Shown here in pieces: positions 1 through 9,375 of a stretch of DNA of 64,000 nt (position 1 is the first letter of the stretch; each line of letters opens with the position of its first letter). The notes below the pieces were generated by a model. It was not told the DNA's origin. It saw nothing but the letters and a program-made list of their open reading frames with translations, and ran no database searches. A program made the position numbers and the translations under genes. The stretch spans positions 1-64,000 of the forward strand of contig NZ_RCNV01000012.1 in the NCBI RefSeq assembly GCF_003667275.1, read 5' to 3'. The DNA comes from Mesonia aquimarina (lineage in GTDB: Bacteria; Bacteroidota; Bacteroidia; Flavobacteriales; Flavobacteriaceae).

Positions 1-2230
1 TGTAACAACTAGTATCTGCATTGTTTTCTATGCGCACATAGATGGTCATACAGCCTTCTGCTAAACCTGGCTGATAAACATCAGGTGCAGAAATAACATT
101 GGTACCTGCTTCTGCATCGGCTATAGTTTCGTAATAACTTACTGTAAAATCATTAGAATCTTGAGCGCCTAATACTAAGGATGTGTTCTGAGTTAAATCT
201 ACTTCTTCTAAACCATCTACATAACAGTAGTTAATTAAATCTGGCGTGTTGGCTACTTCAGGAGTTTCATAAAATGTAATTACTACATTATCAGAAGCTT
301 CACAAGAACCATTTATTTCTTGGGTTTCAACAGTGTAAATTCCACTTTCATTAACTGTAATTGAGGGGGCTGTTTCGCCAGAGATAATATCACCGTCTAA
401 AAACCACTGATAATTCAAATCTGATATTTGCAGATCATCTGAATTCAATTCAACATTAAGTGTTATTGAATCTACATTTTCATCACAAACTTCCTGATCT
501 TCTCCTAGGCTTACAGTATATGGCATTTCACGTTCTACTGATACATTCGTTTCTGCTACCACAACATCACCATTACAATTTGTATAGGTTGCACGAGCGG
601 TATAATTAACAGGATCTGTAGGACATACCTCAAAAGAATTTTCTGTAGTTACCTCATTACCATTTTGATCATACCAAGCAAATTCAACATTTGACTCTCC
701 ATTAGGAGTAAACCTCCAAGCTTCATTAGTCGCTTCCCAAGTACCGGTATTTCTCCCCGGAGGAGTAAAAGCTACTGTTCCTGCTTGATTTTGAATTCCT
801 ATAAGACCTGAACCGCTATTAAAACTGCATGAAGTACGATTTTTTACATAAACTTCGATAACGTTTGTAGTTTCATAAATTACCATTTGGCTTGTTTGTA
901 AACCTAAATCATCGCCGCATTGATAATGTGGCAGTTTATAAATATTAAAAACTAATGTTCTACAAGGGGATGAACCTATTAGTTCATAATTGATTGAATA
1001 ATCATCAGGCGAATCAGCACTTCCTGGATGCAAATCTTGCAATACTCCAAATATTGCATTTCTATATGGTGGACTTGTATCTGGAGCATCAAACGGAATA
1101 GTTTCATTATATGCATAGCCACTTCCTGAACTTGGCTCATATACTCCTCCAGGAACTATTCCTTCTATACTAAAAGTTAATGCGCCATTATCAGTAATTA
1201 AAACATCATTATAAGTTTCATCAAAAAAACAAAAATCAAAACCTAAATTTATAACTTCTGACCAATCATCATCTGAATTTATATCTTGAACATTACCTGT
1301 AGCTCCCGTGAAAGGGAAAGGTGGAGAATATGGAATGGACTCCACTGCATACGATGTAGTTGCTCCTGTATTTAAATATGAAGCTGTTAAAGTTGTACAT
1401 TCTTCATTACATGGAATAATAACTTCTCCTCCTTGACCGATTTCTACAGTAAGTCCTGGATCAACAGCAATATTAGGACAACCGGGTCCAGGGTCTTCTT
1501 CATTGATGATAATTTCTACTTGAACCACTACTGAATTAGAGCAACCAAATTCATCTGTTACAGTAAGTTCTACATCAAAAACTCCTAATTCTTGATATGA
1601 ATGAGTAGTAGTTTGCCCTACTCCTGTCTGAGAATCTCCAAAATCCCAAGTATAAGTGGCGTTATTACTGCTGTTAGAAAATAAAGCATCCCCATTAAAT
1701 GTTAATTCCTCTCCAAAATAAGCAGTGTACATACCGCCGTTTAAGTCTGCAGGGACAATTGAACTTACAGAAGGATTAATATCTTGACACGGCTCCACAC
1801 AAGTTATAATAGATTCCCAGCCTGCTAATGGAGAAAATTCACCATCAGCTATAAATTCAAATGTTAAACATCCCGTAGGATTATTATCTCCAGCAATAAT
1901 GACTCCGGGGCTATTACTCCCTGTATAAGTATCTATAAGTGGAGCTCCAGTAGAGTCTCCATCATAGATATACAAGAAATCACCGCCTCCTGAAATAATA
2001 AATTCAGTGAATTCAATTCTTACCCTCATATCCCCTTCAGGACATATAGTAATTGTCTCAGAACTTTCATTATTAATAGAGGAATAAGTGCCATCAGGAC
2101 CTCCAGAATCATAAAAGTTAGCATCGCAAGTATTAACAGAAGAAGCATCTCCTATATTTATCTCATCTTGAGCATACAAACTCGGCAGTTGAAAAACTAT
2201 TAAAAATAGATATATGTATAAATTCTTCAT
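1..2230 (-). CDS. large secreted CUB/PKD-domain protein, 3' part outside window
   Basis: An open frame runs from an ATG at 2230 to the left edge of the window (743 codons, no stop), so only the N-terminal part is present. Residues 1-21 form a signal peptide (hydrophobic run ending in YAQ). A Cys-containing CUB-like domain follows at about 25-130 (motifs FLYIYDG and TGCLTFEF). A PKD domain sits at about 160-240 (TYTWDFGD, then VELTVTD). After it come Ig-like or adhesin-type segments with paired cysteines. Proteins of this build in Flavobacteriaceae are usually exported by the type IX system and end in a gliding-motility-type sorting domain; that end is not visible, so the secretion route is inferred. 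The small exported protein at 2235-2684 lies 4 bases upstream, suggesting co-transcription. Domain calls come from motif reading only. Confidence 0.85.
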   Translation of the reverse strand, partial: MKNLYIYLFLIVFQLPSLYAQDEINIGDASSVNTCDANFYDSGGPDGTYSSINNESSETITICPEGDMRVRIEFTEFIISGGGDFLYIYDGDSTGAPLIDTYTGSNSPGVIIAGDNNPTGCLTFEFIADGEFSPLAGWESIITCVEPCQDINPSVSSIVPADLNGGMYTAYFGEELTFNGDALFSNSSNNATYTWDFGDSQTGVGQTTTHSYQELGVFDVELTVTDEFGCSNSVVVQVEIIINEEDPGPGCPNIAVDPGLTVEIGQGGEVIIPCNEECTTLTASYLNTGATTSYAVESIPYSPPFPFTGATGNVQDINSDDDWSEVINLGFDFCFFDETYNDVLITDNGALTFSIEGIVPGGVYEPSSGSGYAYNETIPFDAPDTSPPYRNAIFGVLQDLHPGSADSPDDYSINYELIGSSPCRTLVFNIYKLPHYQCGDDLGLQTSQMVIYETTNVIEVYVKNRTSCSFNSGSGLIGIQNQAGTVAFTPPGRNTGTWEATNEAWRFTPNGESNVEFAWYDQNGNEVTTENSFEVCPTDPVNYTARATYTNCNGDVVVAETNVSVEREMPYTVSLGEDQEVCDENVDSITLNVELNSDDLQISDLNYQWFLDGDIISGETAPSITVNESGIYTVETQEINGSCEASDNVVITFYETPEVANTPDLINYCYVDGLEEVDLTQNTSLVLGAQDSNDFTVSYYETIADAEAGTNVISAPDVYQPGLAEGCMTIYVRIENNADTSCY

Positions 2231-2234
2231 TATA

Positions 2235-2684
2235 TTATTTGTTTAAATTTTCTGCTTCAAATTTTTCAATAATCATATAAAATTGAGTTCCATCTATATG
2301 GATATATTGATTTTCTTTTTTATTGTAAAAATCAATTTTATATTTCAACGGGTTAAATGTCTCAATATTAAACTTGTTGCGTTGCAAATTTTTATTATAG
2401 GGTAACACTTCTATAGAGGATAGTTTTTTATAAGTACTTGGTATTTCAAAAGAGGTCTCTACTATTAAAACCCTATTTAGTAGAATATCCCTAATTGTCT
2501 TCAATCTAATAGGATGATCATATATTAATTCTTGTGCTTTATCACCATAAGCTTCTTCTACATAGTTGTCGATTTTAGTTGAATCAAGAGTATATTCTCT
2601 TGTTTTAATTACTTCAGATTCTTGTGCTTGAACTTGTACAAAACAAAATAAAAAAAGAATTATTATGGTACTTTTAATTTTCAT
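2235..2684 (-). CDS. small exported protein of unknown function
   Basis: The product is 149 residues. Residues 1-20 are a clear signal peptide (MKIK, a hydrophobic core, then VQAQ), so it is exported to the periplasm or outer membrane. The mature part is rich in Lys, Asn, Ile and Tyr, has no cysteines and shows no motif I recognise. It stops 4 bases before the start of the large CUB/PKD protein, so the two are probably one transcript and may act together at the cell surface. The 230-base gap upstream (2685-2914) is AT-rich and must hold its promoter and the valS 3' end, but I see no clear -7 box or strong terminator there. Confidence 0.8.
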   Translation of the reverse strand: MKIKSTIIILFLFCFVQVQAQESEVIKTREYTLDSTKIDNYVEEAYGDKAQELIYDHPIRLKTIRDILLNRVLIVETSFEIPSTYKKLSSIEVLPYNKNLQRNKFNIETFNPLKYKIDFYNKKENQYIHIDGTQFYMIIEKFEAENLNK

Positions 2685-2914
2685 AAATTTTAATTTTAAT
2701 TAATCTCTTCTACTCATATAACAACAAAGCAAAGATTTTTCCTACCATATCATAGATAAGTTTTTTGATAAAAATATTATTTTATTTTTTAGGTAAAATC
2801 TAAACCTTTATTATAAGTGAATTATTACAAAGTATAATATAGAATAGGTTACTTCAATAGTTTTATTAAACTTGTTGTCATTAACATTGAATTAACCAAA
2901 TAAATAAAGTTTAA

Positions 2915-5548
2915 TTATTTTAAATTTTGTATGCTTTCTTTTATCGCTTCAATTTTTGCTTGGGCGTCAGCTTTCTTTTGCTTTTCAATAGCGACTACTT
3001 TTTCTGGTGCGTTATTTACAAAGCGCTCATTAGAAAGTTTTTTATCAACTGATTTTAAGAAACCTTCATTGTATTTTAGTTCTTCAGTTAATTTTTCTAT
3101 TTCAGCTTCAACATCAATTGCTCCACCTATCGGAATAAAATATTCATTAGATTTTACACGATAAGATAATGCATTAGAAACTTGCTCGTTTACATAACTG
3201 ATTTCAGAAATATTCCCTAATTTGCTAATTACAGCATCGTAGTCTTTCTTTAAATTTTCATTGTTAATTACGCTTAATTCAATAGCATCTTTAAACGCGA
3301 TATTTTTGTCTTTTCTGATGGTTCTAATTCCCGAAATAACTTCCTTTACTAATTCAAAATCTTTTATGTACTCTTTGTTGAATTCAGTTTGAGCCGGCCA
3401 TTCTGAAATTATTAAAGCTTCTTTTTCTGTTCTTTCTGTTATGCTTTGCCAAATTTCTTCAGTTAAAAACGGCATAAACGGATGTAATATTTTTAAATTA
3501 TCTTCTAATAAATTTATTACTTCGTCTACTGTTCTCTTATCGATGGGTTTTCCGTAAGGGGGTTTTATCATCTCTAATAACCACGAGCAAAAATCGTCCC
3601 ATATCAATTTATAGGTTGCCATTAAGGCGTCAGAAATTCTATATTTAGAAAAATGATCTTCAATTTCTACCAAGGTTTTTTGGAAAGTGTTTTTGTACCA
3701 CTCTAATGCAATTTTTGCTGAATCGGGTTGAGCTATTTCTTCATTAACTTCCCAACCTTTAATTAAGCGGAATGCATTCCAGATTTTATTTCCGAATCCT
3801 TTTCCTTGTTGACAAAGTGCCTCATCAAACATTAAATCATTTCCTGCCGCATTACTTAATAATAAACCAACGCGTACACCGTCTGCACTGAAATCTTCAA
3901 TTAATTGAAGCGCATCTGGAGAATTCCCAAGAGATTTTGACATTTTACGTCGTTCTTTATCACGTACAAGCCCGGTTAAATAAACGTTGTTGAAGGGTTT
4001 TTTGTCGGTGTATTCATATCCCGCCATAATCATTCTAGCTACCCAGAAAAATAAAATGTCGGGTCCGGTAACTAAATCGTTTGTTGGATAATAATACTTG
4101 AATTCTTTATTTTCAGGATTTCTGATTCCGTCGAAAACGCTCATTGGCCATAACCAAGAAGAAAACCAAGTATCTAAAACATCCTCATCCTGCTTTAGAT
4201 TTTCTTTGGTTAAGGAATTATCGCCGGTTTTTTCAATAGCTAAGGCTAATGCTTCTTCTATATTTTCAGCAACTACAAAATCGTTTTTATCATTTCCATA
4301 GTAATATGCTGGAATTCGTTGTCCCCACCAAAGTTGACGTGAAATATTCCAATCGCGAATATTATTCATCCAGTGGCTGTACGTATTTTTAAATTTATCA
4401 GGGAAAAGCTGAATATCTTCTGTTTCTAAAACAGCCTCAATTGCCGGTTTTGCCAATTCTTTCATCTTTAAAAACCATTGGTCTGAAAGTTTTGGTTCAA
4501 TAACAGCTTTGGTTCTTTCTGAAGTCCCAATTTTATTAAGATGATTTTCAGTTTTTACTAAAAAACCTTTTTCCTCCAATTCATTTACAAAAGCTTTTCT
4601 AACTTCAAAGCGATCTTTGCCTTCATAATGTAGTCCATTTTCGTTTAAACTAGCATCATCGTTAAAAATGTCGATAACTTTTAAGTTATGCTTATCGCCC
4701 AGCACTTTATCATTCTCATCGTGAGCCGGTGTTACTTTTAAGCAGCCGGTACCAAATTCTAGGTCTACATACTCATCTTCAATAATAGGAATTGATCTTC
4801 CCACTATGGGAACAATAGCATTTTTTCCTTTTAAGTGACTAAAACGTTCGTCGTTAGGATTTATGCAAATTGCGGTATCTCCAAAAATCGTTTCAGGTCG
4901 GGTAGTGGCAATGGTTAAAAACTCATCACTATTTTCTATTTGATAATTAATGTAGTAAAGTTTTCCTTGTTGCTCGATATGGATTACTTCTTCATCAGAT
5001 AAAGTAGTTTTTGCTTCAGGATCCCAATTTACCATTCGGTAACCGCGGTAAATCAAACCTTTATTATAAAGATCGATAAAGGATTTGATAACCGACTCAT
5101 ACATATCATCATCTAGGGTGAATTTTGTTCGATCCCAATCGCATGAAGCTCCTAATTTTTTAAGCTGATTTAGAATTGCGCCACCATAATTATCGGTCCA
5201 TTCCCAGGCGTGTTTCAAAAATTCATCACGAGAAATTTTATTTTTATCAATTCCTTCAGCTTTTAACTTTGCTACAACTTTGGCTTCGGTGGCTATTGAA
5301 GCGTGATCTGTACCAGGAACCCAGCACGCATTAAGTCCCTTTAATCGGGCTCGTCTTATTAGAACATCTTGAATAGTATTGTTAAGCATATGCCCCATAT
5401 GTAGTACGCCGGTGACGTTTGGAGGGGGAATTACAATGGTGTACGGCTCCTTTTCGTTTACTTCAGAATGAAAATAATTGTTTTTCATCCAGTAATCGTA
5501 CCATTTATCTTCAATCTCTTTAGCACTATATTTTGCAGCAATCGCCAT
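2915..5548 (-). CDS. valS: valine--tRNA ligase
   Basis: This cytoplasmic class I synthetase charges tRNA-Val with valine. It has 877 residues, normal for bacterial ValRS. The HIGH-type motif is HMGH at 50-53, preceded by PPPNVTGVL. The KMSKS loop is at 535-539. The CP1 editing domain shows TTRPET at 215-220 and the GTG...VTPAHDEND segment at 266-280. The last ~65 residues are charged and helical, as expected for the C-terminal coiled-coil arm that grips the tRNA. The ATG at 5548 is preceded on the minus strand by a TAnnTTTG box at 5577-5584, supporting this start. It is divergent from the DUF1573 gene at 5680. Confidence 0.98.
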   Translation of the reverse strand: MAIAAKYSAKEIEDKWYDYWMKNNYFHSEVNEKEPYTIVIPPPNVTGVLHMGHMLNNTIQDVLIRRARLKGLNACWVPGTDHASIATEAKVVAKLKAEGIDKNKISRDEFLKHAWEWTDNYGGAILNQLKKLGASCDWDRTKFTLDDDMYESVIKSFIDLYNKGLIYRGYRMVNWDPEAKTTLSDEEVIHIEQQGKLYYINYQIENSDEFLTIATTRPETIFGDTAICINPNDERFSHLKGKNAIVPIVGRSIPIIEDEYVDLEFGTGCLKVTPAHDENDKVLGDKHNLKVIDIFNDDASLNENGLHYEGKDRFEVRKAFVNELEEKGFLVKTENHLNKIGTSERTKAVIEPKLSDQWFLKMKELAKPAIEAVLETEDIQLFPDKFKNTYSHWMNNIRDWNISRQLWWGQRIPAYYYGNDKNDFVVAENIEEALALAIEKTGDNSLTKENLKQDEDVLDTWFSSWLWPMSVFDGIRNPENKEFKYYYPTNDLVTGPDILFFWVARMIMAGYEYTDKKPFNNVYLTGLVRDKERRKMSKSLGNSPDALQLIEDFSADGVRVGLLLSNAAGNDLMFDEALCQQGKGFGNKIWNAFRLIKGWEVNEEIAQPDSAKIALEWYKNTFQKTLVEIEDHFSKYRISDALMATYKLIWDDFCSWLLEMIKPPYGKPIDKRTVDEVINLLEDNLKILHPFMPFLTEEIWQSITERTEKEALIISEWPAQTEFNKEYIKDFELVKEVISGIRTIRKDKNIAFKDAIELSVINNENLKKDYDAVISKLGNISEISYVNEQVSNALSYRVKSNEYFIPIGGAIDVEAEIEKLTEELKYNEGFLKSVDKKLSNERFVNNAPEKVVAIEKQKKADAQAKIEAIKESIQNLK

Positions 5549-5576
5549 TTTGGTCTAATTTTTGGTTTTATGTAGG

Positions 5577-5584
5577 CAAAAGTA
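5577..5584 (-). promoter_or_regulatory. putative -7 box of valS promoter
   Basis: Read on the minus strand this is TACTTTTG, an exact match to the Bacteroidota -7 consensus TAnnTTTG, 28 bases upstream of the valS ATG. No clear -33 TTG was found at the usual distance, so the call rests on the -7 box and its position. Confidence 0.5.
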
Positions 5585-5679
5585 CTTATATAAAGATTAT
5601 TTTAAAAGTGTTCATTTTATTAATATCATTTTTTGATAAATCAATTTTATTATTACTTTAGTATCTAAATTCAAAGATT

Positions 5680-6072
5680 ATGAAAAAATTATTAATGCTT
5701 AGTATTCTACTTTTTGTTGGAATTACGACCTATGCGCAAGCAGAAATCAAGTTTGATTCTGATGTAATTGATTACGGGAAAGTGGATTACGGTAGTGATG
5801 GCGTAAGAACATTTAGTTTTACAAACATCGGAGATCAACCTTTAATTATAAAAGACGTTAAATCTACTTGTGGTTGTACAGTGCCTAAAAAACCTGATGG
5901 AGAAATTGCACCGGGTAAGAAAGGCGAAATTCAAGTAAAGTATGATACTAAGCGTCCCGGCCCTATTAGAAAAACCGTAACTGTTTATTCTAATGCAGTT
6001 ACTAAAACAGTTCCTTTGAAAATAAAGGGTTTTGTAAACAAGAAAAAAACTGAAGGCGAAGAAAGTATGTAA
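5680..6072 (+). CDS. exported DUF1573 family protein
   Basis: The product has 130 residues. Residues 1-19 are a signal peptide ending in TYAQ. The mature part is one immunoglobulin-like beta domain of the DUF1573 type, with the family signature STCGCTVP at about 62-69 followed by IAPGKKGEIQVKYD and a final KIKGFV strand. The family is abundant in Bacteroidota; its biochemical role is not established, although related domains occur in periplasmic or ciliary ASH-like proteins. The tail is Lys/Glu-rich and short. It is monocistronic here, followed by a structured 120-base spacer and a terminator at 6193-6223. Confidence 0.88.
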   Translation: MKKLLMLSILLFVGITTYAQAEIKFDSDVIDYGKVDYGSDGVRTFSFTNIGDQPLIIKDVKSTCGCTVPKKPDGEIAPGKKGEIQVKYDTKRPGPIRKTVTVYSNAVTKTVPLKIKGFVNKKKTEGEESM

Positions 6073-6091
6073 TTTACTTTATTGGCACCGC

Positions 6092-6169
6092 CAAAGGGTT
6101 TAATACTTTGAGGTTTTCCTCGAAATTGAAAATTTGTTTCTAACAAATGCCTCGTGGGCTTGTCTCGAG
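6092..6169. repeat. cluster of small inverted repeats in intergenic spacer
   Basis: Four inverted repeats lie in tandem: CAAAG/CTTTG (6092-6096 with 6106-6110), GAGG-TTTT-CCTC (6110-6121), ATTTGTT-TCT-AACAAAT (6132-6148) and CTCG/CGAG (6151-6154 with 6166-6169). The stretch is visibly richer in GC than the surrounding spacer and contains no ORF. It could be a dispersed intergenic repeat, a remnant element or a structured RNA. Only one copy occurs in this window. Confidence 0.4.
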
Positions 6170-6192
6170 CTAGTTAACTAAATAATTATTTT

Positions 6193-6223
6193 AAAAGCTG
6201 TCTTTTTAGGGCAGCTTTTTTTT
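6193..6223 (+). terminator. intrinsic terminator after the DUF1573 gene
   Basis: A 10-bp stem (6193-6202 with 6210-6219, one G-U pair) has a 7-base loop and is followed by a T run to 6223. It would end transcription from the DUF1573 gene before the aminotransferase promoter. Confidence 0.8.
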
Positions 6224-6271
6224 ATGAAAATCAACGCTATCTTTTTCTGATTTTTAGGGGTTTTCTTCTAA

Positions 6272-6279
6272 TATTTTTG
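6272..6279 (+). promoter_or_regulatory. putative -7 box of the aminotransferase-murB promoter
   Basis: TATTTTTG matches TAnnTTTG and lies 25 bases before the ATG at 6305, giving a leader of roughly 20 bases. No clear -33 TTG is visible. Confidence 0.5.
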
Positions 6280-6304
6280 CAAATTTGCCAACAAAAATAA
6301 AGTT

Positions 6305-7498
6305 ATGCCTGCTATTTCTAACAAAGGTCTGGCAATGCCAGCATCGCCCATCAGAAAATTAGTTCCTTACGCTGAAGTTGCAGCTAAAAAGGGAAAAAAA
6401 ATATTTTATTTAAACATTGGTCAGCCCGATATTAAAACTCCAAAAGTAGCTTTAGATGCTGTGAAAAATAATTCCTTGGAGATTGTTTCTTACAGTCATT
6501 CTGCGGGATTTGAATCATATAGAAAGAAGTTAGCTAATTATTATCAACAACGAAATATTCCTGTTGAAGCAGATGATATTATTGTAACAACCGGTGGTTC
6601 TGAAGCCTTGTTATTTACAATGGGAAGTATTACAGATCCAGGTGATGAAGTTATTATTCCAGAACCTTTCTATGCAAATTATAATGGTTTTGCTACTTCA
6701 TCTGGAGTAAAAGTTGTACCGGTTAAAGCTTCAATTGATAATGGTTTTGCACTTCCTCCGGTAGCTGAATTTGAAAAATTAATTTCTTCCAAAACTAAAG
6801 CTATTGTTATTTGTAATCCTGGAAATCCAACTGGATACTTATACACAAAAGAAGAAATGGAAGAGCTTTCTGCTTTAGCAAAAAAGCACGATCTTTTTTT
6901 AGTAGCCGATGAAGTTTATCGAGAGTTTGCTTACGAAGGGGCTACGCATCATTCCGTAATGAGTCAAAAAGGACTAGAAGAACACGCTATTATGATTGAT
7001 TCCGTTTCTAAGCGTTATAGCATGTGCGGAGCTAGAATAGGATGTGTGGTTTCTAAAAATAAAGAATTTATAAATACAGCTTTAAAATTTGCTCAAGCAA
7101 GATTAAGTCCGCCAACATTTGCTCAAATTGCAAGTGAAGCTGCTTTAGAAACACCGCAGTCTTACTTTGATGATGTAATTAACGAATATGTAGATCGAAG
7201 AGATACACTAATTAATGCTTTAGAAAAAATTGAAGGGGTGCGCGTAGCAAAACCAAAAGGGGCATTTTACTGTATTGCAGAATTACCAATAGAAAATTCT
7301 GATGATTTTGCACAATGGATGCTAGAAAGTTTTGAACATGAAGGAGAAACTGTAATGATAGCTCCAGCAGCTGGGTTTTATTCTACACCAAATACAGGCT
7401 TAAATCAAGTAAGAATTGCGTATGTTCTTAAAAAAGAAAACCTTTTAAAATCGGTTACTATTTTAGAAAAAGGCTTACAAGCTTACTTGAAAAAGTAA
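6305..7498 (+). CDS. class I/II pyridoxal-phosphate aminotransferase (aspartate aminotransferase-like)
   Basis: This 397-residue PLP enzyme is predicted to transfer the amino group between an amino acid, probably aspartate, and a 2-oxo acid in the cytoplasm. The PLP-binding lysine is K236 in SVSKRYSMCGARIG. NPGNPTG (171-177) and DEVY (202-205) supply cofactor contacts. The length fits fold-type I aminotransferases. Exact substrate cannot be set from sequence; aspartate is the best guess from overall resemblance. Its TAA stop shares a base with the murB ATG (TAATG at 7496-7500), so the two are translationally coupled, with a promoter candidate at 6272. Confidence 0.92.
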   Translation: MPAISNKGLAMPASPIRKLVPYAEVAAKKGKKIFYLNIGQPDIKTPKVALDAVKNNSLEIVSYSHSAGFESYRKKLANYYQQRNIPVEADDIIVTTGGSEALLFTMGSITDPGDEVIIPEPFYANYNGFATSSGVKVVPVKASIDNGFALPPVAEFEKLISSKTKAIVICNPGNPTGYLYTKEEMEELSALAKKHDLFLVADEVYREFAYEGATHHSVMSQKGLEEHAIMIDSVSKRYSMCGARIGCVVSKNKEFINTALKFAQARLSPPTFAQIASEAALETPQSYFDDVINEYVDRRDTLINALEKIEGVRVAKPKGAFYCIAELPIENSDDFAQWMLESFEHEGETVMIAPAAGFYSTPNTGLNQVRIAYVLKKENLLKSVTILEKGLQAYLKK

Positions 7499-8514
7499 TG
7501 AATATAGAACGAGACTTTTCCCTTAAAAATTACAATACATTTGGTCTTGATGTCAAGGCCAAACAATTTGTTAGTGTAAAGACTGAAAAAGATTTAACAC
7601 AAAGTCTTCAGCAAGTTTATGCATCAGAAATTTTAGTTTTAGGTGGTGGAAGTAATATGTTGCTTACACAAGATATAGATAAAACTGTATTTCATATTGA
7701 CTTAAAAGGAAAAAAAGTTCTGAATGAAACAGATGAAAGTGTCTTGCTAAAAGTAGCTGCCGGTGAAAATTGGCATGACTTTGTAATGTGGTGTGTAGAA
7801 AGAAATTACGGTGGGATTGAAAATTTAGCCTTAATTCCCGGTAATGTAGGAACTTCTCCTATTCAGAATATAGGCGCTTATGGGGTGGAGTTAAAAGATG
7901 TATTTGTGGAGTGCGAAGCTATTCATATACAAAGTTTGGAGCAAAGAATTTTCACAAAAAAAGAGTGCGATTTTGGTTATCGAAACTCCATTTTTAAAAG
8001 TAAAGTAAAAGGGCAATACATCATTACAAGTGTTGTGTTTGAATTGAGTAAAAAAAATCACACCTTAAAAACGGATTACGGAGCGATCTTAAAGCAATTG
8101 GAAAAGCAAGATGTTAGTACTCCAACTATCAAATCAATTGCAGAAGCGGTTATAGCTATTCGGCAAGAAAAATTACCGAATCCTTCTGAAATAGGGAATA
8201 GCGGTAGCTTTTTTAAAAATCCGATTATTTCAACCAAATTTTTTAAAAAGCTTCAACAACAATATCCGGAAATTCCTTTTTATAAGTTAAGTAGCACAGA
8301 AATAAAGGTTCCTGCAGGTTGGTTAATAGAGCAAGCCGGATTTAAAGGAATTAAAAGAGGTGATGCGGGTGTCCATAAAAGACAAGCTTTAGTCTTGGTA
8401 AATTATGGAACTGCGACTGGAGAAGAAATTTTAGCTTTAGCAAAAGAAATTCAACAAACTATACAAGATAAGTTTAATATTTTACTCGAAATGGAGGTTA
8501 ATATTATTTCATAA
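7498..8514 (+). CDS. murB: UDP-N-acetylenolpyruvoylglucosamine reductase
   Basis: This FAD enzyme reduces UDP-GlcNAc-enolpyruvate to UDP-MurNAc with NADPH, the second committed step of peptidoglycan synthesis. It has 338 residues, matching the E. coli-type (type I) MurB. Visible features are the FAD-binding LGGGSNMLL (48-56), IPGNVGTSPIQNIGAYGVE (113-131), YRNSIFK (161-167, the type I Tyr/Arg pair), the catalytic serine S237 in GSFFKNP, and the C-terminal LEMEVNI (330-336) with the acid that protonates the substrate. It overlaps the aminotransferase stop by one base. A strong bidirectional terminator follows it at once. Confidence 0.97.
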   Translation: MNIERDFSLKNYNTFGLDVKAKQFVSVKTEKDLTQSLQQVYASEILVLGGGSNMLLTQDIDKTVFHIDLKGKKVLNETDESVLLKVAAGENWHDFVMWCVERNYGGIENLALIPGNVGTSPIQNIGAYGVELKDVFVECEAIHIQSLEQRIFTKKECDFGYRNSIFKSKVKGQYIITSVVFELSKKNHTLKTDYGAILKQLEKQDVSTPTIKSIAEAVIAIRQEKLPNPSEIGNSGSFFKNPIISTKFFKKLQQQYPEIPFYKLSSTEIKVPAGWLIEQAGFKGIKRGDAGVHKRQALVLVNYGTATGEEILALAKEIQQTIQDKFNILLEMEVNIIS

Positions 8515-8547
8515 ATTAAGCAGCACAAAATATGTACTGCTTAATTT
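8513..8547. terminator. bidirectional terminator between murB and the fasciclin gene
   Basis: A perfect 11-bp inverted repeat (8513-8523 with 8537-8547, AAATTAAGCAG and its complement) separates two convergent genes. The A/T ends give short T runs on both strands. The 5' arm includes the last bases of the murB stop codon region. Confidence 0.75.
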
Positions 8548-8565
8548 ACTTAACTTAAAAAGCTT

Positions 8566-9222
8566 TTATTTTCTCATCATTACTGCATCAATAGAGTGAA
8601 TTACTCCATTAGAACCATTCATATCTGCAGCAACTATATGGACTTCTTTCCCGGTACCATCTTTTAGAACAACATCACCATTATCATTCATCATTGCCAT
8701 AAGTTTTCCCTTGTTGGCAGTTTCTAGCTGGTATTTGTTATTGTTACTATTTTTAATCAGGTCTTTTATTTTAGCAGCATCCAAATTTCCGGGAACAATA
8801 TGGTAACTTAATACGCCTTCGAGTTTTTCTTTATTTTCAGGCATCATTAAATTTTCTACTGTTCCTTTTGGTAAATTATTAAACGCATTATTAGTTGGAG
8901 CGAAAATTGTATAAGGTCCATCAGTTTCTAATTTAACAACCATTCCGGAACTCTGTAATGCAGAAACTAACGTGCTGTGGTTTGGAGAAGCCATAGCAAT
9001 TTCAGCTAAATTCATATTGCCATCAATAGCTTTGTCAGAATTTTCATTATCCATATCAGAATCATCGTCCATGTCATCCATGTCTGTATCATCCATATCA
9101 GAGTCATTCATTTCCGTCATATTATCGGAATCTTTCATATCGTCTTTCTTTTTATCATCCTTACAGGATGTAAATGCAAATACAGATAAAAGAGCGATAA
9201 CAAATAAATTTTTAATTTTCAT
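8566..9222 (-). CDS. fasciclin-domain lipoprotein
   Basis: The product has 218 residues. Residues 1-19 are a lipoprotein signal peptide with lipobox FTSC and lipidated C20, so it is membrane anchored. Residues ~23-68 are an extreme Asp/Met/Ser-rich linker made of repeated D-M-D-D units. A single fasciclin (FAS1) domain fills ~72-218, with the H1-type segment YTIFAPTNNAFNNLP and the H2-type segment near the end (NGVIHSIDAVMM). FAS1 domains mediate adhesion or protein contacts. The acidic linker might bind divalent cations; that is inference. It is convergent with murB and divergent from the small Cys-rich gene at 9376. Confidence 0.92.
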   Translation of the reverse strand: MKIKNLFVIALLSVFAFTSCKDDKKKDDMKDSDNMTEMNDSDMDDTDMDDMDDDSDMDNENSDKAIDGNMNLAEIAMASPNHSTLVSALQSSGMVVKLETDGPYTIFAPTNNAFNNLPKGTVENLMMPENKEKLEGVLSYHIVPGNLDAAKIKDLIKNSNNNKYQLETANKGKLMAMMNDNGDVVLKDGTGKEVHIVAADMNGSNGVIHSIDAVMMRK

Positions 9223-9363
9223 AGTGTTAATTTTAGTTGATTTCTTCAGCTAATATAGGTTGATTAATTTGCCGTATAATAACTTATAAGCCTAAACTTT
9301 AGTTAAATAGTGTAAAGAAACTATTAATTACCGACAGAGTTTTTTAGTAACTTATAATAATTG

Positions 9364-9371
9364 TATTTTTG
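9364..9371 (+). promoter_or_regulatory. putative -7 box, leaderless start
   Basis: TATTTTTG matches TAnnTTTG and ends only 4 bases before the ATG at 9376, so transcription is expected to begin at or next to the start codon. Confidence 0.5.
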
Positions 9372-9375
9372 CATT

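Noticed and set aside
8972-9253. Plus-strand Ser/Ile-rich frame over the fasciclin gene
   Set aside because: It is the complement of the Asp/Met-rich linker of the lipoprotein; low complexity explains the open frame.
9361-9375. TTG at 9361 as start of the small Cys-rich gene
   Set aside because: The codons overlap the TATTTTTG promoter box; the ATG at 9376 opens directly onto the membrane helix.
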